Shown here piece after piece: positions 24,954 to 33,771 of a stretch of 64,000 nt of DNA. The position numbers and the translations under genes were made by a program. Position 1 is the first letter of the stretch. Every line of letters begins with the position of its first letter. The notes under the pieces were generated by a model that was not told the origin of the DNA, made no database searches, and saw nothing but the letters and a program-made list of their open reading frames with translations. The stretch lies in the NCBI GenBank assembly GCA_964592235.1, contig CAZQCF010000003.1, positions 1 to 64,000 of the forward strand, written 5' to 3'. This stretch comes from PLA3 sp964592235 (GTDB lineage: Bacteria > Planctomycetota > Phycisphaerae > UBA1845 > UTPLA1).

Positions 24954-25922
24954 TTACTCCACCGTCAGCGCTTTGCCGCGCTTGGTGTCCGGGCAGACTT
25001 CCACGCATCGCATGCACCCCTTGCAGAACGACTCATCGATGCCCTGCATCCGACCTTCCCGCCACAGCAAGCCACCCGGATCAGAGCAAATCGTGAGGCA
25101 GATCCCGCAGGAGGTGCATGCTTCTGCGTCGAACTTCGGCACGCGGCCGCGCCCGGCGATGCGATTGTCTCGATTGAAGGTTGTGTGCCGCAGCGCGTCG
25201 ATCGCGCCGCCATTGAGCATGTTCTTCCACCCGATCGGACCGTGATACGTCTGCGGCTCGGTCAGCGCGTACTTGCCATCCGATTGGAATGACATCGCGC
25301 GAATCCCGGACACGGCCGCTTCGAACGCTGCGAGGTTTGACGTCGTTGCGCGCGGCCATTGCTCGGCGATCAGCTTTCTGACCAGATCGTCGGGGAACTC
25401 CAGTTCATGCGCCAGGACCGCGAGCAGAGGCATGTTCAAGCGGCTGCGCGTTTCGACTGCGATTCGCGTGGCGTCGACGCAGAGTATTCGTCCACTGTGC
25501 AATCGCAGCAGTTGCCGCACCTCGCTTGGAGGGCGGATCGAATTGACAACACAAACCGCGCCGGCGTGCAGGCCGCGACCCAGTTCGAGCGGCGCGATCA
25601 GGTCTTCGTGGAACGCAGCGAGAAAGTGCGGTCGCCGAGTCGGGCCAGCCGGTCGAACCGGGGTGCCTTCCTCGCAGAATCGCACCGAGACATCGGTTGC
25701 AGTTCCCTTTTTTTCCGAGCCGTACCGGGCGTCGTAACCGCCGTCCAGCCCGAAGTGCTTGCAGCCGATCTTGAAAAGCAGCTTGCCGGCCATGTTGGCC
25801 CCGTCTCCACCTAGGGCCGACATAAAGACGTTACAGAACCCCAGTTCGTCTTTCGCCGGCAAGCTGTATCCAGTCTTGGGCTGCGGCTGCCGTCCATCTG
25901 TCAGTTCCATCGCTGTGGCCAT
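24954..25922 (-). CDS. porGD: 2-oxoacid:ferredoxin oxidoreductase, fused gamma-delta subunit
   Basis: The 322-residue chain holds the gamma domain (about 25-240: GFCNVFMSALGGDGANMAGKLL and DARYGSEKKGTATDVSVRF) which helps bind CoA, then a delta domain with two [4Fe-4S] motifs, CTSCGICLTIC and CKGCMRCVEVCP (about 275-315). These pass electrons to external ferredoxin. AGGGTG lies about 9 nt before the ATG at 25922. The 248 bp upstream, after hypB, hold no gene I can support, and a promoter there is possible but not evident. Together with porAB it supplies all four classic subunits. It is downstream of the hydrogenase genes on the same strand, so both may belong to one fermentative module. Confidence 0.9.
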   Translation of the reverse strand: MATAMELTDGRQPQPKTGYSLPAKDELGFCNVFMSALGGDGANMAGKLLFKIGCKHFGLDGGYDARYGSEKKGTATDVSVRFCEEGTPVRPAGPTRRPHFLAAFHEDLIAPLELGRGLHAGAVCVVNSIRPPSEVRQLLRLHSGRILCVDATRIAVETRSRLNMPLLAVLAHELEFPDDLVRKLIAEQWPRATTSNLAAFEAAVSGIRAMSFQSDGKYALTEPQTYHGPIGWKNMLNGGAIDALRHTTFNRDNRIAGRGRVPKFDAEACTSCGICLTICSDPGGLLWREGRMQGIDESFCKGCMRCVEVCPDTKRGKALTVE

Positions 25923-26170
25923 CGTGCGCACCCTTGTTTCATTGTCAGCGCGGTCGAAGAAGTAGACTCGCAAGCTCCGTTCCAGCGTCCGAGAAGTGGT
26001 GGGCAATCGGCGATGATCAGCGGCGAGCGATCGGGAGGAGAGCCATTCGAGGACTCGACTGCCTTGCGAGTGCAAACCATAGTGAGATTGTCGTGGCAAG
26101 AGCCGCGAGCTCCGCCGCCGAGCAGCGGAAAAAGACACATACTGAGCAAAATCTCGCAGGCGACTTCGGA

Positions 26171-26860
26171 TCAGGGCACTGCTTCGGCAAGCCGGACATG
26201 GCCGCCCTGCGCGGAATTCACATTCGACATCAGCCATGCGGCGACCGCTTCAAAACCAGACTCCACCCTTCGACCGGTTTGAAGAATCGCCGCATGGGGA
26301 TTCACGCGCCGCAGCAACCCAATCGCGCGTTCCATATCGAAGCTGACATGCGGCAGGAGATCGCACTTCGTCAAAACAATCAGGTCCGCGTCACGAAACA
26401 GGAGCGGGTACTTCTCTGGCTTGTCGTCTCCCTCCGCGATGCTCAACACGGCAATTCGCAAGTGTTCGCCGAGATCAAAGTTCGCCGGGCAGACTGGGTT
26501 GCCAACATTCTCGATGACAAGCAATTCCAGGCGAGGCAGGTCCAGTTTCCGCAGCGCATGCTGGACGTGAACAGCCGACAGGTGACACGAGCCTTCGGTG
26601 AGTAGCTGTATCACCGGTACATCCATGGCCGCAATGCGCCGGGCATCATTGGTCGTCGCGAGGTCGCCTTCGAGAACGGCACAAGCGACGTGCGGTCCGA
26701 TCCGTGGCAATACGCCCTCCAGCAGAGCCGTCTTGCCGCACCCCGCCCCACCGAGAAGATTGATGCAGCGGATGCCGTGCTGATCGAATAGCGCGCGATT
26801 CTCCTGCGCTGCCTGATCGTTCTTCTCCAGCACTTTTCGCAGGACGGGGATCTCAAGCAT
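26171..26860 (-). CDS. hypB: Hydrogenase nickel incorporation GTPase
   Basis: HypB is the GTPase that, with HypA, delivers nickel to the hydrogenase large subunit. The 229 residues show the P-loop LLGGAGCGKTALLE near residue 36, then LEGDLATTNDARRI, LLVIENVGNPVCPANFDLGE (the switch region with the metal-binding Cys) and a guanine-specificity TKCD motif. It lacks the His-rich N-terminal nickel-storage stretch and the N-terminal CXXCGC motif found in some HypB proteins. GAGGTG precedes the ATG. It begins 8 bp after the malic enzyme gene, clearly in the same operon as hypA and the hydrogenase. Confidence 0.95.
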   Translation of the reverse strand: MLEIPVLRKVLEKNDQAAQENRALFDQHGIRCINLLGGAGCGKTALLEGVLPRIGPHVACAVLEGDLATTNDARRIAAMDVPVIQLLTEGSCHLSAVHVQHALRKLDLPRLELLVIENVGNPVCPANFDLGEHLRIAVLSIAEGDDKPEKYPLLFRDADLIVLTKCDLLPHVSFDMERAIGLLRRVNPHAAILQTGRRVESGFEAVAAWLMSNVNSAQGGHVRLAEAVP

Positions 26861-26868
26861 GACTCACC

Positions 26869-28599
26869 TCAACCCATCTCCGCGTCGTCGTAATTCGGCT
26901 GCCACATCGCCGCCTCTACGTTTGCAGCGACCTGGTCCGCCGGAATGCTTCGTCCGATGCGCAAGTCGCGCGCGACATTCACGATCGCGCACGCCACGCG
27001 GCGGCTGACTTCGCGCAACATCGATTGATCCGGGTACAACGCGCCGTCTGCGAGCCTGCCGGGTGTGACGCATTCCGCCAACGCTCTCGCCGCGGCGAGG
27101 AACAACTCGTCCACCACTTCACTCACTTCACCCACCATGCACCCCAGGCCGATCCCCGGGAAGACGAACACGTTGTTCCCCTGGCCGATGACGTGCCGTT
27201 TGCCTTCGAACTCCACCGGCGGGAACGGGCTGCCCGTCGCAACGATGGCGCGACCGCGCGACCAGCGAATCGCTTCGGCCGGCGTCACTTCGGCCTTCGA
27301 CGTGGGATTGCTCAATGGGAAGATCATGGGGCGGTCGGCGTACTGCGCGATCGCACGGACGATTTCCTCGGTAAAGGTCCCGGCCATCGCGGTCGTGCCG
27401 ATGAGAATCGTCGGCTTGAAGTGCGTCACAACCTGCAGCAAGTCGAAGGGCCCGTCGCCTGCGAAGCCCATTGCGGCAAGGCGGGCCTCGGACACTGCGA
27501 ACTCGCGCTTGTTTGCATCCTCGAGCGGCCGTCGCGAATGCAGCAGGCCATGTGTATCGCACATAAGCTGGGAGTCCACGACTACGGATTCGGGAACTCG
27601 CTCGGCCCGCATGGCCGCCCGTACCAACCGGGCGATTCCAATTCCTGCGTTGCCCGCGCCGGCATAAACGATGCGTTGATCAGCGAGTTTTCCGCCAGTC
27701 AACCGAAGCCCCGCAAGAATTCCGCCGAGCGACACGGCCGCAGTGCCCTGGATGTCGTCGTTGAAGCTGGGTGTGCGCCGGCGATATCGCTCAAGAATGT
27801 CAAACGCGGTCTGCCGATTGAAGTCCTCCCATTGGATGATCGCTCTTGGAAAAACCTCTTTCACGCCTTCCACGAATGCCTCAATCAACTCGTCGTATTC
27901 CGGCCCGCGTATACGCCGGCGCCGGTAGCCCAGGTAGAACGGGTCGTTCAGCAAATCGGCATTGTTAGTGCCAACGTCGAGGCTGACCGGAAGGCACTGC
28001 AACGGGTGGATGCCTGCGGCGGCCGTGTAGAGCGTCAACTTGCCGATCGGGATCCCCATTCCGCCTGCGCCTTGATCTCCCAGTCCCAGGATTCGCTCGT
28101 TGTCGGTGACAACGATGAGGCGTATGTCCGTCTCTGAAACGTTTCGAAGCAGCTCTGGAATGCGCGCGACATCGTCCGGCGTGATCCAGATGCCGCGGGG
28201 TCGGCGGAGAATGTGACTGTAGCGCTGACAGGCCCGGCCGACGGTCGGCGTGTAAACGATCGGCAGCAATTCGGGAAGGTTCTCTGTGAGCACGCGGTAA
28301 AAGAGCACTTCGTTTCGGTCCTGCAGCGCGGCGAGGCCGATGTATTTCTCCAAATCGTCTGATTTCTCTCGCAGGTGCTCCATCTCCAGCGCCACCAATT
28401 GCCCGATGGTCAGGCTGGTCGGCGGCAGCAGACCTCGCAAGCCGTACCGCTCGCGCTCGGCTTCAGTAAACGCCGGCCCCTTGTTCCGCATCGGGTCGCG
28501 TAGCCGCCGCGTTCCCATGGGGCTTTCGGTCGCCAGGTTCGAAGGACGAATCTTTGTCGAAGTCAACATGGTGTCAGTCATGGTAAACACTCCATTCAT
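26869..28599 (-). CDS. maeA: NAD-type malic enzyme
   Basis: It decarboxylates malate to pyruvate with reduction of NAD(P)+. The 576-residue length fits the large malic enzyme type (E. coli MaeA about 565). Motifs in order: RGLLPPTSLTIGQLVALE, IVYTPTVGRACQRYSHI (active-site Tyr), TDNERILGLGDQGAGGMGI, FNDDIQGTAAVSLGGIL, the nucleotide fold YAGAGNAGIGIARLV, and PLSNPTSKAE. Cofactor preference cannot be read reliably. It is inserted between hypA (3 bp upstream) and hypB (8 bp downstream), so it is embedded in the hydrogenase operon, which suggests metabolic coupling to H2. A second ATG at 28581 with GGAG 8 nt upstream is an alternative start. Confidence 0.95.
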   Translation of the reverse strand: MNGVFTMTDTMLTSTKIRPSNLATESPMGTRRLRDPMRNKGPAFTEAERERYGLRGLLPPTSLTIGQLVALEMEHLREKSDDLEKYIGLAALQDRNEVLFYRVLTENLPELLPIVYTPTVGRACQRYSHILRRPRGIWITPDDVARIPELLRNVSETDIRLIVVTDNERILGLGDQGAGGMGIPIGKLTLYTAAAGIHPLQCLPVSLDVGTNNADLLNDPFYLGYRRRRIRGPEYDELIEAFVEGVKEVFPRAIIQWEDFNRQTAFDILERYRRRTPSFNDDIQGTAAVSLGGILAGLRLTGGKLADQRIVYAGAGNAGIGIARLVRAAMRAERVPESVVVDSQLMCDTHGLLHSRRPLEDANKREFAVSEARLAAMGFAGDGPFDLLQVVTHFKPTILIGTTAMAGTFTEEIVRAIAQYADRPMIFPLSNPTSKAEVTPAEAIRWSRGRAIVATGSPFPPVEFEGKRHVIGQGNNVFVFPGIGLGCMVGEVSEVVDELFLAAARALAECVTPGRLADGALYPDQSMLREVSRRVACAIVNVARDLRIGRSIPADQVAANVEAAMWQPNYDDAEMG

Positions 28600-28602
28600 C
28601 CA

Positions 28603-28989
28603 TTAAACCTGTGCACGATTCCGCATACGGGCCATGCGGCGATCAGTGTTGTCGATGGTCACGCCGACAATTTCCAGCTCATCGCCGCCGCGCAGATCCA
28701 GTCCCTCTGCGCCGCATCGCGGACAGGTCCAATCCCAGCCCTTGATCTCGAATCCCTCGTCGCACATCGGACAACGAGCGGTCATCGGCGACGAAACAAC
28801 TTCCAGCGTCGCGTCGCGACAGGCCGAAGTGCCGCGCGCCGTCTCAAACGCATCCCGAAGCAGATCCGAATCGACCTGGCGAAGAACACCCACGCGGCAT
28901 CGAACTTTGCGAACGGCGGGCGCCCCCAACCGATGGGCCTCGGTGCAAGCGCCTTCGACGATGGCCTTGGCGATCGCGATTTCATGCAT
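28603..28989 (-). CDS. hypA: Hydrogenase nickel insertion protein
   Basis: HypA is the nickel metallochaperone that acts with HypB. The 128 residues start with the invariant nickel-binding MHEIAIAKAIVEGA. A zinc site of two Cys pairs follows, ARCPMCDEGFEIKGWDWTCPRCGAEG (about 73-98). The frame overlaps the upstream peptidase gene by 8 bp and ends 3 bp before the malic enzyme start, so translation is likely coupled. The length is slightly over the usual 113-118, because of a basic tail (RRMARMRNRAQV). Confidence 0.95.
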   Translation of the reverse strand: MHEIAIAKAIVEGACTEAHRLGAPAVRKVRCRVGVLRQVDSDLLRDAFETARGTSACRDATLEVVSSPMTARCPMCDEGFEIKGWDWTCPRCGAEGLDLRGGDELEIVGVTIDNTDRRMARMRNRAQV

Positions 28990-29488
28990 GGCTCAACTCC
29001 GCGTGTTTCCGGTGCCAGTCAATCACGTCGTGCCGGATGGCAGCTGACACATCTTGCACGGCGCGTGCCACAACCGCCGAAATGGTCGAACCCGGCTCGG
29101 TCGATTGCGCGCCAATCGCGTAGATCCACACTTGCGATGGGAGCGTACCCAGTCGTTCCGCCAGCGCCAGCGCGGTTGCCACGCTGATCGTGTGTGCGCT
29201 CGCCGATGTCGACTCTCGCAACCGAGATTTCATGTCGCGGTAGTCCAAGCGCCGCCATGTCCCTGCAGGGAGATCCGGTCCGGCGCGGGCCGCGTCGATC
29301 AAGACGAGCATTCGCGCATCAGCCGCATACAACGCGATGTCTGCCGCGGGCGATTCGCTCGCGTAGACACGCACATCCGGCAACTTCATGCCGAGCAGGG
29401 CCTCCGCCGCGAGAAGCCCCGCCTGATCATCCCCGCGAAGCCAACGGCCGCAACCAACGATTACGATTTCGTTCCGCGGCGTGATCAT
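28982..29488 (-). CDS. [NiFe] hydrogenase maturation endopeptidase
   Basis: This HybD/HyaD-type protease removes the C-terminal tail of the large subunit after nickel insertion. In the 168 residues, IVIVGCGRWLRGDDQAGLLAAEAL at the N-terminus is the family nickel-binding region (the acidic pair in GDD), LIDAA near residue 65 and SAHTISVATALALAERLG near 100 supply the other conserved Asp and His. The 3' end is clean and overlaps hypA by 8 bp; the start overlaps hydA by 4 bp. Its expected substrate is the adjacent large subunit, which carries an 11-residue tail after the last ligand motif. Confidence 0.9.
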   Translation of the reverse strand: MITPRNEIVIVGCGRWLRGDDQAGLLAAEALLGMKLPDVRVYASESPAADIALYAADARMLVLIDAARAGPDLPAGTWRRLDYRDMKSRLRESTSASAHTISVATALALAERLGTLPSQVWIYAIGAQSTEPGSTISAVVARAVQDVSAAIRHDVIDWHRKHAELSHA

Positions 29489-30801
29489 GAGCGCTCACCT
29501 TGCCATTCAATATCCAGCAGATGCGTCGCGCAGGAGATGCAGGGGTCATAGGCCCGCACAAGCATCTCGAGTTGCAGCTTCATCTCGCCCTTGGACAGAT
29601 CGCTCTTCAGGAGCATTGGCACCATGGCGCGCATGTCGGCCTCGATGTTTGCCAGATTCTGTCCCGTCGGGATAATGAGATTGGCACTTTCCACGCGCCC
29701 CTGGCGATCGATCCCGAATTCATGAAACAGCACGCCGCGCGGCACTTCCGCCGCGCCGACCCCGATCTCGCCGTACCGCTGCGGCTTCACGAGCGGTTCG
29801 GGGTGGAGCCCGCGCCGCAGCAGTTCGTCGATCAATTCGATCGACGCTTCGACGCAATGGACCGACTCCACCAGCTGCGCTGTGTTATTGTGGAAGGGAT
29901 TGTCGCACGGTGCGCGAAGGCCCAATGCAACCGCCGCCTCCTTGGCGCGCGGGTGCAGTTGCTCATGATTGTTGTTGAACCGCGCAAGCGCCCCCACGGC
30001 GTAAGCCTCGCTTTGCGGCGACCGGCAGTGCTTGGCTGCCGAATGGCGCACCACCGACTCGATTACCCGTTCGCGATAGCGAGCAACCGGCGTCGGCGTC
30101 GGATCGCGCGTCGAGACGATGTCGCCATCGTAGAAGGCGTATTCGCCCCCCGCGTCCTTTAACGCCATGTATTCGGTGTCGCGCCGCAAGTCGGGCGGCT
30201 TCAGCGTCGCGAAAAGGCTCACGGTCTCCGCGAGATCCGTGCGACATTCTTCGAGACGTCGCTTCAGCGAAGTCAATTCCTCATCACGCGGCAGGTGAGT
30301 GATGCCGCCGACGTGAATGGCAATCGGGTGAATGTGACGGCCACCGACCGCCCCGCAGATATCGTTGGCGAGTTTCTTCATCCGCAACGCGCGCTTCACC
30401 ACATCGGGATTTGTTCGCGCCAGTGGGATGACGGAGCCGACGCCGAGGTAATCCGGTACTGCGAGGAAGTACAGATGCAGGAAGTGACTTTGCAGCTCCT
30501 CGCCGTACAGGATGAGCTTGCGAAGTAACACGGTCTGCTCGCTCGGCGTAATCCCCATGGCCGCTTCCACGGCTTTGACGCTCGCCGTGGTATGTCCGAC
30601 CGAGCAGATGCCGCAGATGCGACAGGTAATGTGCGGTACTTCGTAGAACATCCGACCGCGGAGGAACGACTCAAAGAACCGCGGGCTTTCCACGATCGCC
30701 AGCTCCAGCCGCGTGATCTCGCCGTCCTGCACGTTGATGGCGATGTTGCCGTGTCCCTCGACGCGCGTGACGTGCCGGACATCGATGGTGACATCGGTCA
30801 T
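29485..30801 (-). CDS. hydA: [NiFe] hydrogenase large (alpha) subunit, group 3b type
   Basis: It carries the NiFe(CN)2CO active site. The 438 residues have the N-terminal ligand motif CRICGICSVGH (Cys63 and Cys66) and the C-terminal motif DPCISCATH (Cys421 and Cys424). The 11-residue extension LLDIEWQGERS after His427 marks an unprocessed precursor for the adjacent peptidase. The start RHVTRVEGHGN is typical. There is no signal for export on this or the small subunit, so it is cytoplasmic. With the beta, gamma and delta genes next to it the set matches the NADP-linked sulfhydrogenase type (group 3b), which can work in both directions and sometimes reduces sulfur. Confidence 0.93.
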   Translation of the reverse strand: MTDVTIDVRHVTRVEGHGNIAINVQDGEITRLELAIVESPRFFESFLRGRMFYEVPHITCRICGICSVGHTTASVKAVEAAMGITPSEQTVLLRKLILYGEELQSHFLHLYFLAVPDYLGVGSVIPLARTNPDVVKRALRMKKLANDICGAVGGRHIHPIAIHVGGITHLPRDEELTSLKRRLEECRTDLAETVSLFATLKPPDLRRDTEYMALKDAGGEYAFYDGDIVSTRDPTPTPVARYRERVIESVVRHSAAKHCRSPQSEAYAVGALARFNNNHEQLHPRAKEAAVALGLRAPCDNPFHNNTAQLVESVHCVEASIELIDELLRRGLHPEPLVKPQRYGEIGVGAAEVPRGVLFHEFGIDRQGRVESANLIIPTGQNLANIEADMRAMVPMLLKSDLSKGEMKLQLEMLVRAYDPCISCATHLLDIEWQGERS

Positions 30802-31541
30802 GGCAGGTCTCCTTCCTGGTATGCGCCGAACAATCGAAAGTCGGCCAGAACCTGCTCAAGCGGAATGTCGTACTGCTCGCGGAGATTGACGCCCGCAGCC
30901 ATCAACGCCTCTCGGTCGACGATCCCGCGGCAGCCTTCACATTTTGATCCGAAGCTGGGGCAGATCGCGTTGCAGCCGGCGCGCGTCACCGGGCCGAGGC
31001 AGCAGATGCCCTGCTCATACAAGCAGACGTTGCCGCGCTTCTTGCACTCCACGCACACGGCCGTATCAGGCAGTTTGAAGGGTTTGCCCGCGAGGATGTC
31101 CTTTACAAACTGGAGGAACTCCTCCTTGATCATGGGGCAGCCGGGCAGTTCGTAGTCGACCTTTACAACGGCCGACAGGGGCTTGGCCGACAGCGTCGGG
31201 AACCAATCGGCGCGATCGCCATAGACATACCGGCGGTAGTCATCCATGGCCTGATGGTTCTTCAGGGTGTTGATGCCGCCGAGGCAGGCGCACGAACCGA
31301 TAGCGACGAGTGTCTTACAGGCCTCGCGAAAGCGCTTGGCTTCCCTTTCGTCCTCCGGAGTGGATACGGCACCATCCACGAAGCCGATGTCGATGTCCAA
31401 GGCCTTTTCGGTCATGCCCTCGCGGAAATTAACGATCTCGACGGCTCCCAGCAGATCGAGTAGCTGGTCTTCCAGCTCCAGAATGGCCAGGGAGCACCCT
31501 TCGCAACCCGTCAAACTGAAGATGGCGATTCGCGGTTTCAT
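30798..31541 (-). CDS. hydD: [NiFe] hydrogenase small (delta) subunit, group 3b type
   Basis: It carries the iron-sulfur relay from the active site. The N-terminus IFSLTGCEGCSLAI supplies Cys13 and Cys16 of the proximal [4Fe-4S] cluster, with further ligands in AIGSCACLGGI and PGCPMI. A C-terminal Cys-rich region, CVECKKRGNVC and then CCLGPVTRAGC-x3-CPSFGSKCEGCRG, provides medial and distal cluster ligands. The 247 residues have no twin-arginine signal peptide, so it is a cytoplasmic enzyme. It overlaps hydA by 4 bp and follows hydG by 60 bp. Confidence 0.93.
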   Translation of the reverse strand: MKPRIAIFSLTGCEGCSLAILELEDQLLDLLGAVEIVNFREGMTEKALDIDIGFVDGAVSTPEDEREAKRFREACKTLVAIGSCACLGGINTLKNHQAMDDYRRYVYGDRADWFPTLSAKPLSAVVKVDYELPGCPMIKEEFLQFVKDILAGKPFKLPDTAVCVECKKRGNVCLYEQGICCLGPVTRAGCNAICPSFGSKCEGCRGIVDREALMAAGVNLREQYDIPLEQVLADFRLFGAYQEGDLP

Positions 31542-31601
31542 CGTTGCACACGCCCCTTCATCGATCGTTCCGTCCCACGGCGGGTAAGCTCGCCGGCCGA
31601 A

Positions 31602-32459
31602 TCACTCCATCGCCTCACGCATGGCCTTCAACTCGCCATACTTGAACACCGGGCCGTCCATGCAGACGTACACATGATTGGCCTGGCAGTGGCCGCACTT
31701 GCCGATCCCGCATTTCATGTGCCGCTCGAGAGAGCAGTAGATGCTGCTCTGCGGAACTCGTCGCGCCAGCACTTCTAATACGACGAACTTGAACATCACC
31801 GGAGGCCCGACGATGACGACATTGGTATTGGACGGGTCAAGCTTGGGCAAGTCCTTGAAGAGAGTCGTGACGACGCCGTTGCGTCCCCGCCACTGCTCGT
31901 CGGGCCGGTCCACCGTCACCAGCAGGTTGACGTCGGGATTCTGCCGCCAGCGGACGAGGTCTTCCTTGAAAAGCATCTCCGCCGGACAGCGCGCCCCGTA
32001 CAATAAATGGAACTGTCCGAACCGGGCGCGCTCATCGAGGATGTATTGAATGAGCGAGCGCAGCGGCGCCAGGCCCAGCCCACCGGCCACCACCAGCACG
32101 TCGCGCCCGTGAAACTCGTGCATGTCAAAGCCGTGACCGAGCGGCCCTCGAACGCCGATCACCGCGCCGGAATCCAGCTGATGAAGCTGATTCGTGACGC
32201 GGCCAACGCGGCGGATACATAACTCGAATCGATCGCGCTGGGTCGGCGACGAGCATATCGAGATCGGGCACTCGCCGTACCCAAGCACCGAGACCTGCAC
32301 AAACTGCCCGGGGTCGTGTCCCAGCGGATGTTCGTCAAGAAAGGCTAGTTCGAAGAGCTTCTCCATCTCGGCAAGCCGCGTCACGCGAAGGATCCGCGCA
32401 GGCGATGGCACGTAAATGCTGCCGGCCGGGTTCGCATGCAGCACGGGGGCAGGAGTCAT
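31602..32459 (-). CDS. hydG: Hydrogenase FAD/NAD(P)-binding (gamma) subunit
   Basis: The 285-residue protein is a ferredoxin-NADP reductase-type diaphorase. The FAD region GQFVQVSVLGYGECPISICSS is near residue 50-70, and the nucleotide-binding region VLVVAGGLGLAPLRSLIQ near 120. The C-terminus has a [2Fe-2S] motif, CGIGKCGHCQANHVYVCMDGP. It links NAD(P)H to the cluster-bearing beta subunit. It starts 1 bp after the hydB stop codon. The name follows the Pyrococcus hydBGDA order, which is exactly the order here. Confidence 0.92.
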   Translation of the reverse strand: MTPAPVLHANPAGSIYVPSPARILRVTRLAEMEKLFELAFLDEHPLGHDPGQFVQVSVLGYGECPISICSSPTQRDRFELCIRRVGRVTNQLHQLDSGAVIGVRGPLGHGFDMHEFHGRDVLVVAGGLGLAPLRSLIQYILDERARFGQFHLLYGARCPAEMLFKEDLVRWRQNPDVNLLVTVDRPDEQWRGRNGVVTTLFKDLPKLDPSNTNVVIVGPPVMFKFVVLEVLARRVPQSSIYCSLERHMKCGIGKCGHCQANHVYVCMDGPVFKYGELKAMREAME

Positions 32460-32460
32460 C

Positions 32461-33510
32461 TCACACCTCCTCCGCGAGCTGGTTGTAGATTTCTACGGAG
32501 TTAATCTTCGCGGTGCAGGCGCGATCGCAGCGCGCACACCCGACGCAGCCGGGCAGACCGGTTTTCTCGCGAATCCACTTGGCCTTTCGATAGATTCGAT
32601 GGCGCAGGCGCGAGGCCGCCTTGGGGCGGAAGTTGTGCGGTCCGGCCACGGTGGCGAAGTTTTTGATCTGACAGCCGTCCCATTCCCGGCGGCGCGCTCC
32701 GCTCGTACCACCGAGGTTCAGCTCATCCAGAATGTTGAAGCAGTAGCATGTGGGGCACGAGAGATTGCAACTTCCGCAGGAGTAGCACCGCCGAGCCGTC
32801 GCCTCCCAGAGCAACGAGTCGTATGAGCGATCCAGCAACGCGGACAGTTCGGCGGCGGGCGTCTTGATCCGCGTTGGAAATGCCGCCTCTTTCTCGCGCT
32901 GCGCGCGATCGAACGCGCGCTCATCCTCAAGCGTCGGGACTTCGCTGCATCGTCCGTACAGCACCCACTGTCGCCCCTCCGCCGTGCCGAAGATCACGCC
33001 GTAGCGTGGCAGGTCGCCGTTCTCGCCCTTCAATGGGCAGAGCATCAGATCGAATCCGCTTTCGGCGTGATGGCACTCCATGTCAGCGCAGAACACACCC
33101 TCGGTGCATGGCTGGGTACAGTCGATCCCAATAATGAAAGTGTGACGCCGGCGCGTTAAGTAGTGTTCGTCGGGATGTTCCTGCCCAAAGACGTGATCGA
33201 GCAGCGCGATGGCATGCAAGTCGCACGGATGAACGCCAACGAGCGCCAGCGGGCGGTCGTCCAGCATTGCCTTCGCGCGAAACGTCCCGTTCTCGCGCTC
33301 AAATGTGAACAGGGTTTCGACCGCCGGGAAGAGAAAGGCTCGCGGTCCATAAACGCAGTAGTTGAACGCAAGATCAAGCTGCCGGGGATCTGTCACTTCT
33401 TCGTAAAGAAACCGATTTTCGCGCCGAACCGGTCCCACGAGTCGCCGCTTGCGGGCCAATTCTCCCAGCATGTCGATCAAATCCGCATGATTCAGCATTC
33501 GGTCCAGCAT
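32461..33510 (-). CDS. hydB: Hydrogenase iron-sulfur (beta) subunit
   Basis: It passes electrons between the flavin subunit and the small subunit. The 349 residues have a large N-terminal domain of the HydB/4Fe-4S dicluster type (DLAFNYCVYGPRAFLFPAVETLF; VGVHPCDLHAI; a Cys-rich region CTQPCTEGVFCADMEC) and two C-terminal ferredoxin motifs, CYSCGSCNLSCPTCYC and CVGCARCDRAC. A GGAGGT lies 7 nt before the ATG at 33510, which decides the start; a codon 12 upstream would lie on top of the predicted transcription start. It is the first gene of the operon and is preceded by a sigma54-type site. Confidence 0.92.
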   Translation of the reverse strand: MLDRMLNHADLIDMLGELARKRRLVGPVRRENRFLYEEVTDPRQLDLAFNYCVYGPRAFLFPAVETLFTFERENGTFRAKAMLDDRPLALVGVHPCDLHAIALLDHVFGQEHPDEHYLTRRRHTFIIGIDCTQPCTEGVFCADMECHHAESGFDLMLCPLKGENGDLPRYGVIFGTAEGRQWVLYGRCSEVPTLEDERAFDRAQREKEAAFPTRIKTPAAELSALLDRSYDSLLWEATARRCYSCGSCNLSCPTCYCFNILDELNLGGTSGARRREWDGCQIKNFATVAGPHNFRPKAASRLRHRIYRKAKWIREKTGLPGCVGCARCDRACTAKINSVEIYNQLAEEV

Positions 33511-33548
33511 GGCAGGACCTCCATAGCCGGTTGGCTTTCCGATCATTC

Positions 33549-33568
33549 ATGCTGCAAGTCCGATGCCG
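33549..33568 (-). promoter_or_regulatory. Sigma54-type promoter candidate of the hydrogenase operon
   Basis: On the minus strand, CGGCAT-N5-TTGCA has -24 GG and -12 GC separated by exactly 10 bases. Start would be near 33543, about 33 nt before hydB. It matches the site at 37625-37644 at 18 of 20 positions, including the spacer CGGA and the flank GCAT. The rest of the 261-bp gap between hydB and hypE (33511-33771) shows no gene and no other convincing promoter. Confidence 0.5.
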
Positions 33569-33771
33569 CGCAGCATGGGAGTGACCTTCCCGAGATTCGA
33601 AACACAAATTGCCAGGAACGCGAGAATGTGCGCACACCGTGGCTTATTATCCGCAGGTTCCCAGCCCGCTCGGTCCCGTTTGGAATGCTGAAGAGAATTT
33701 CCGCAGACATCACGTATAACGAGGCTTGGCATGGCCCCCTTGCGCTCGGGACCACGACATGTCTCCACGCG

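Noticed and set aside
23598..28137. Other antisense frames over the por, hypB and malic enzyme genes
   Set aside because: All overlap genes with invariant motifs and have the skewed composition of high-GC shadow frames.
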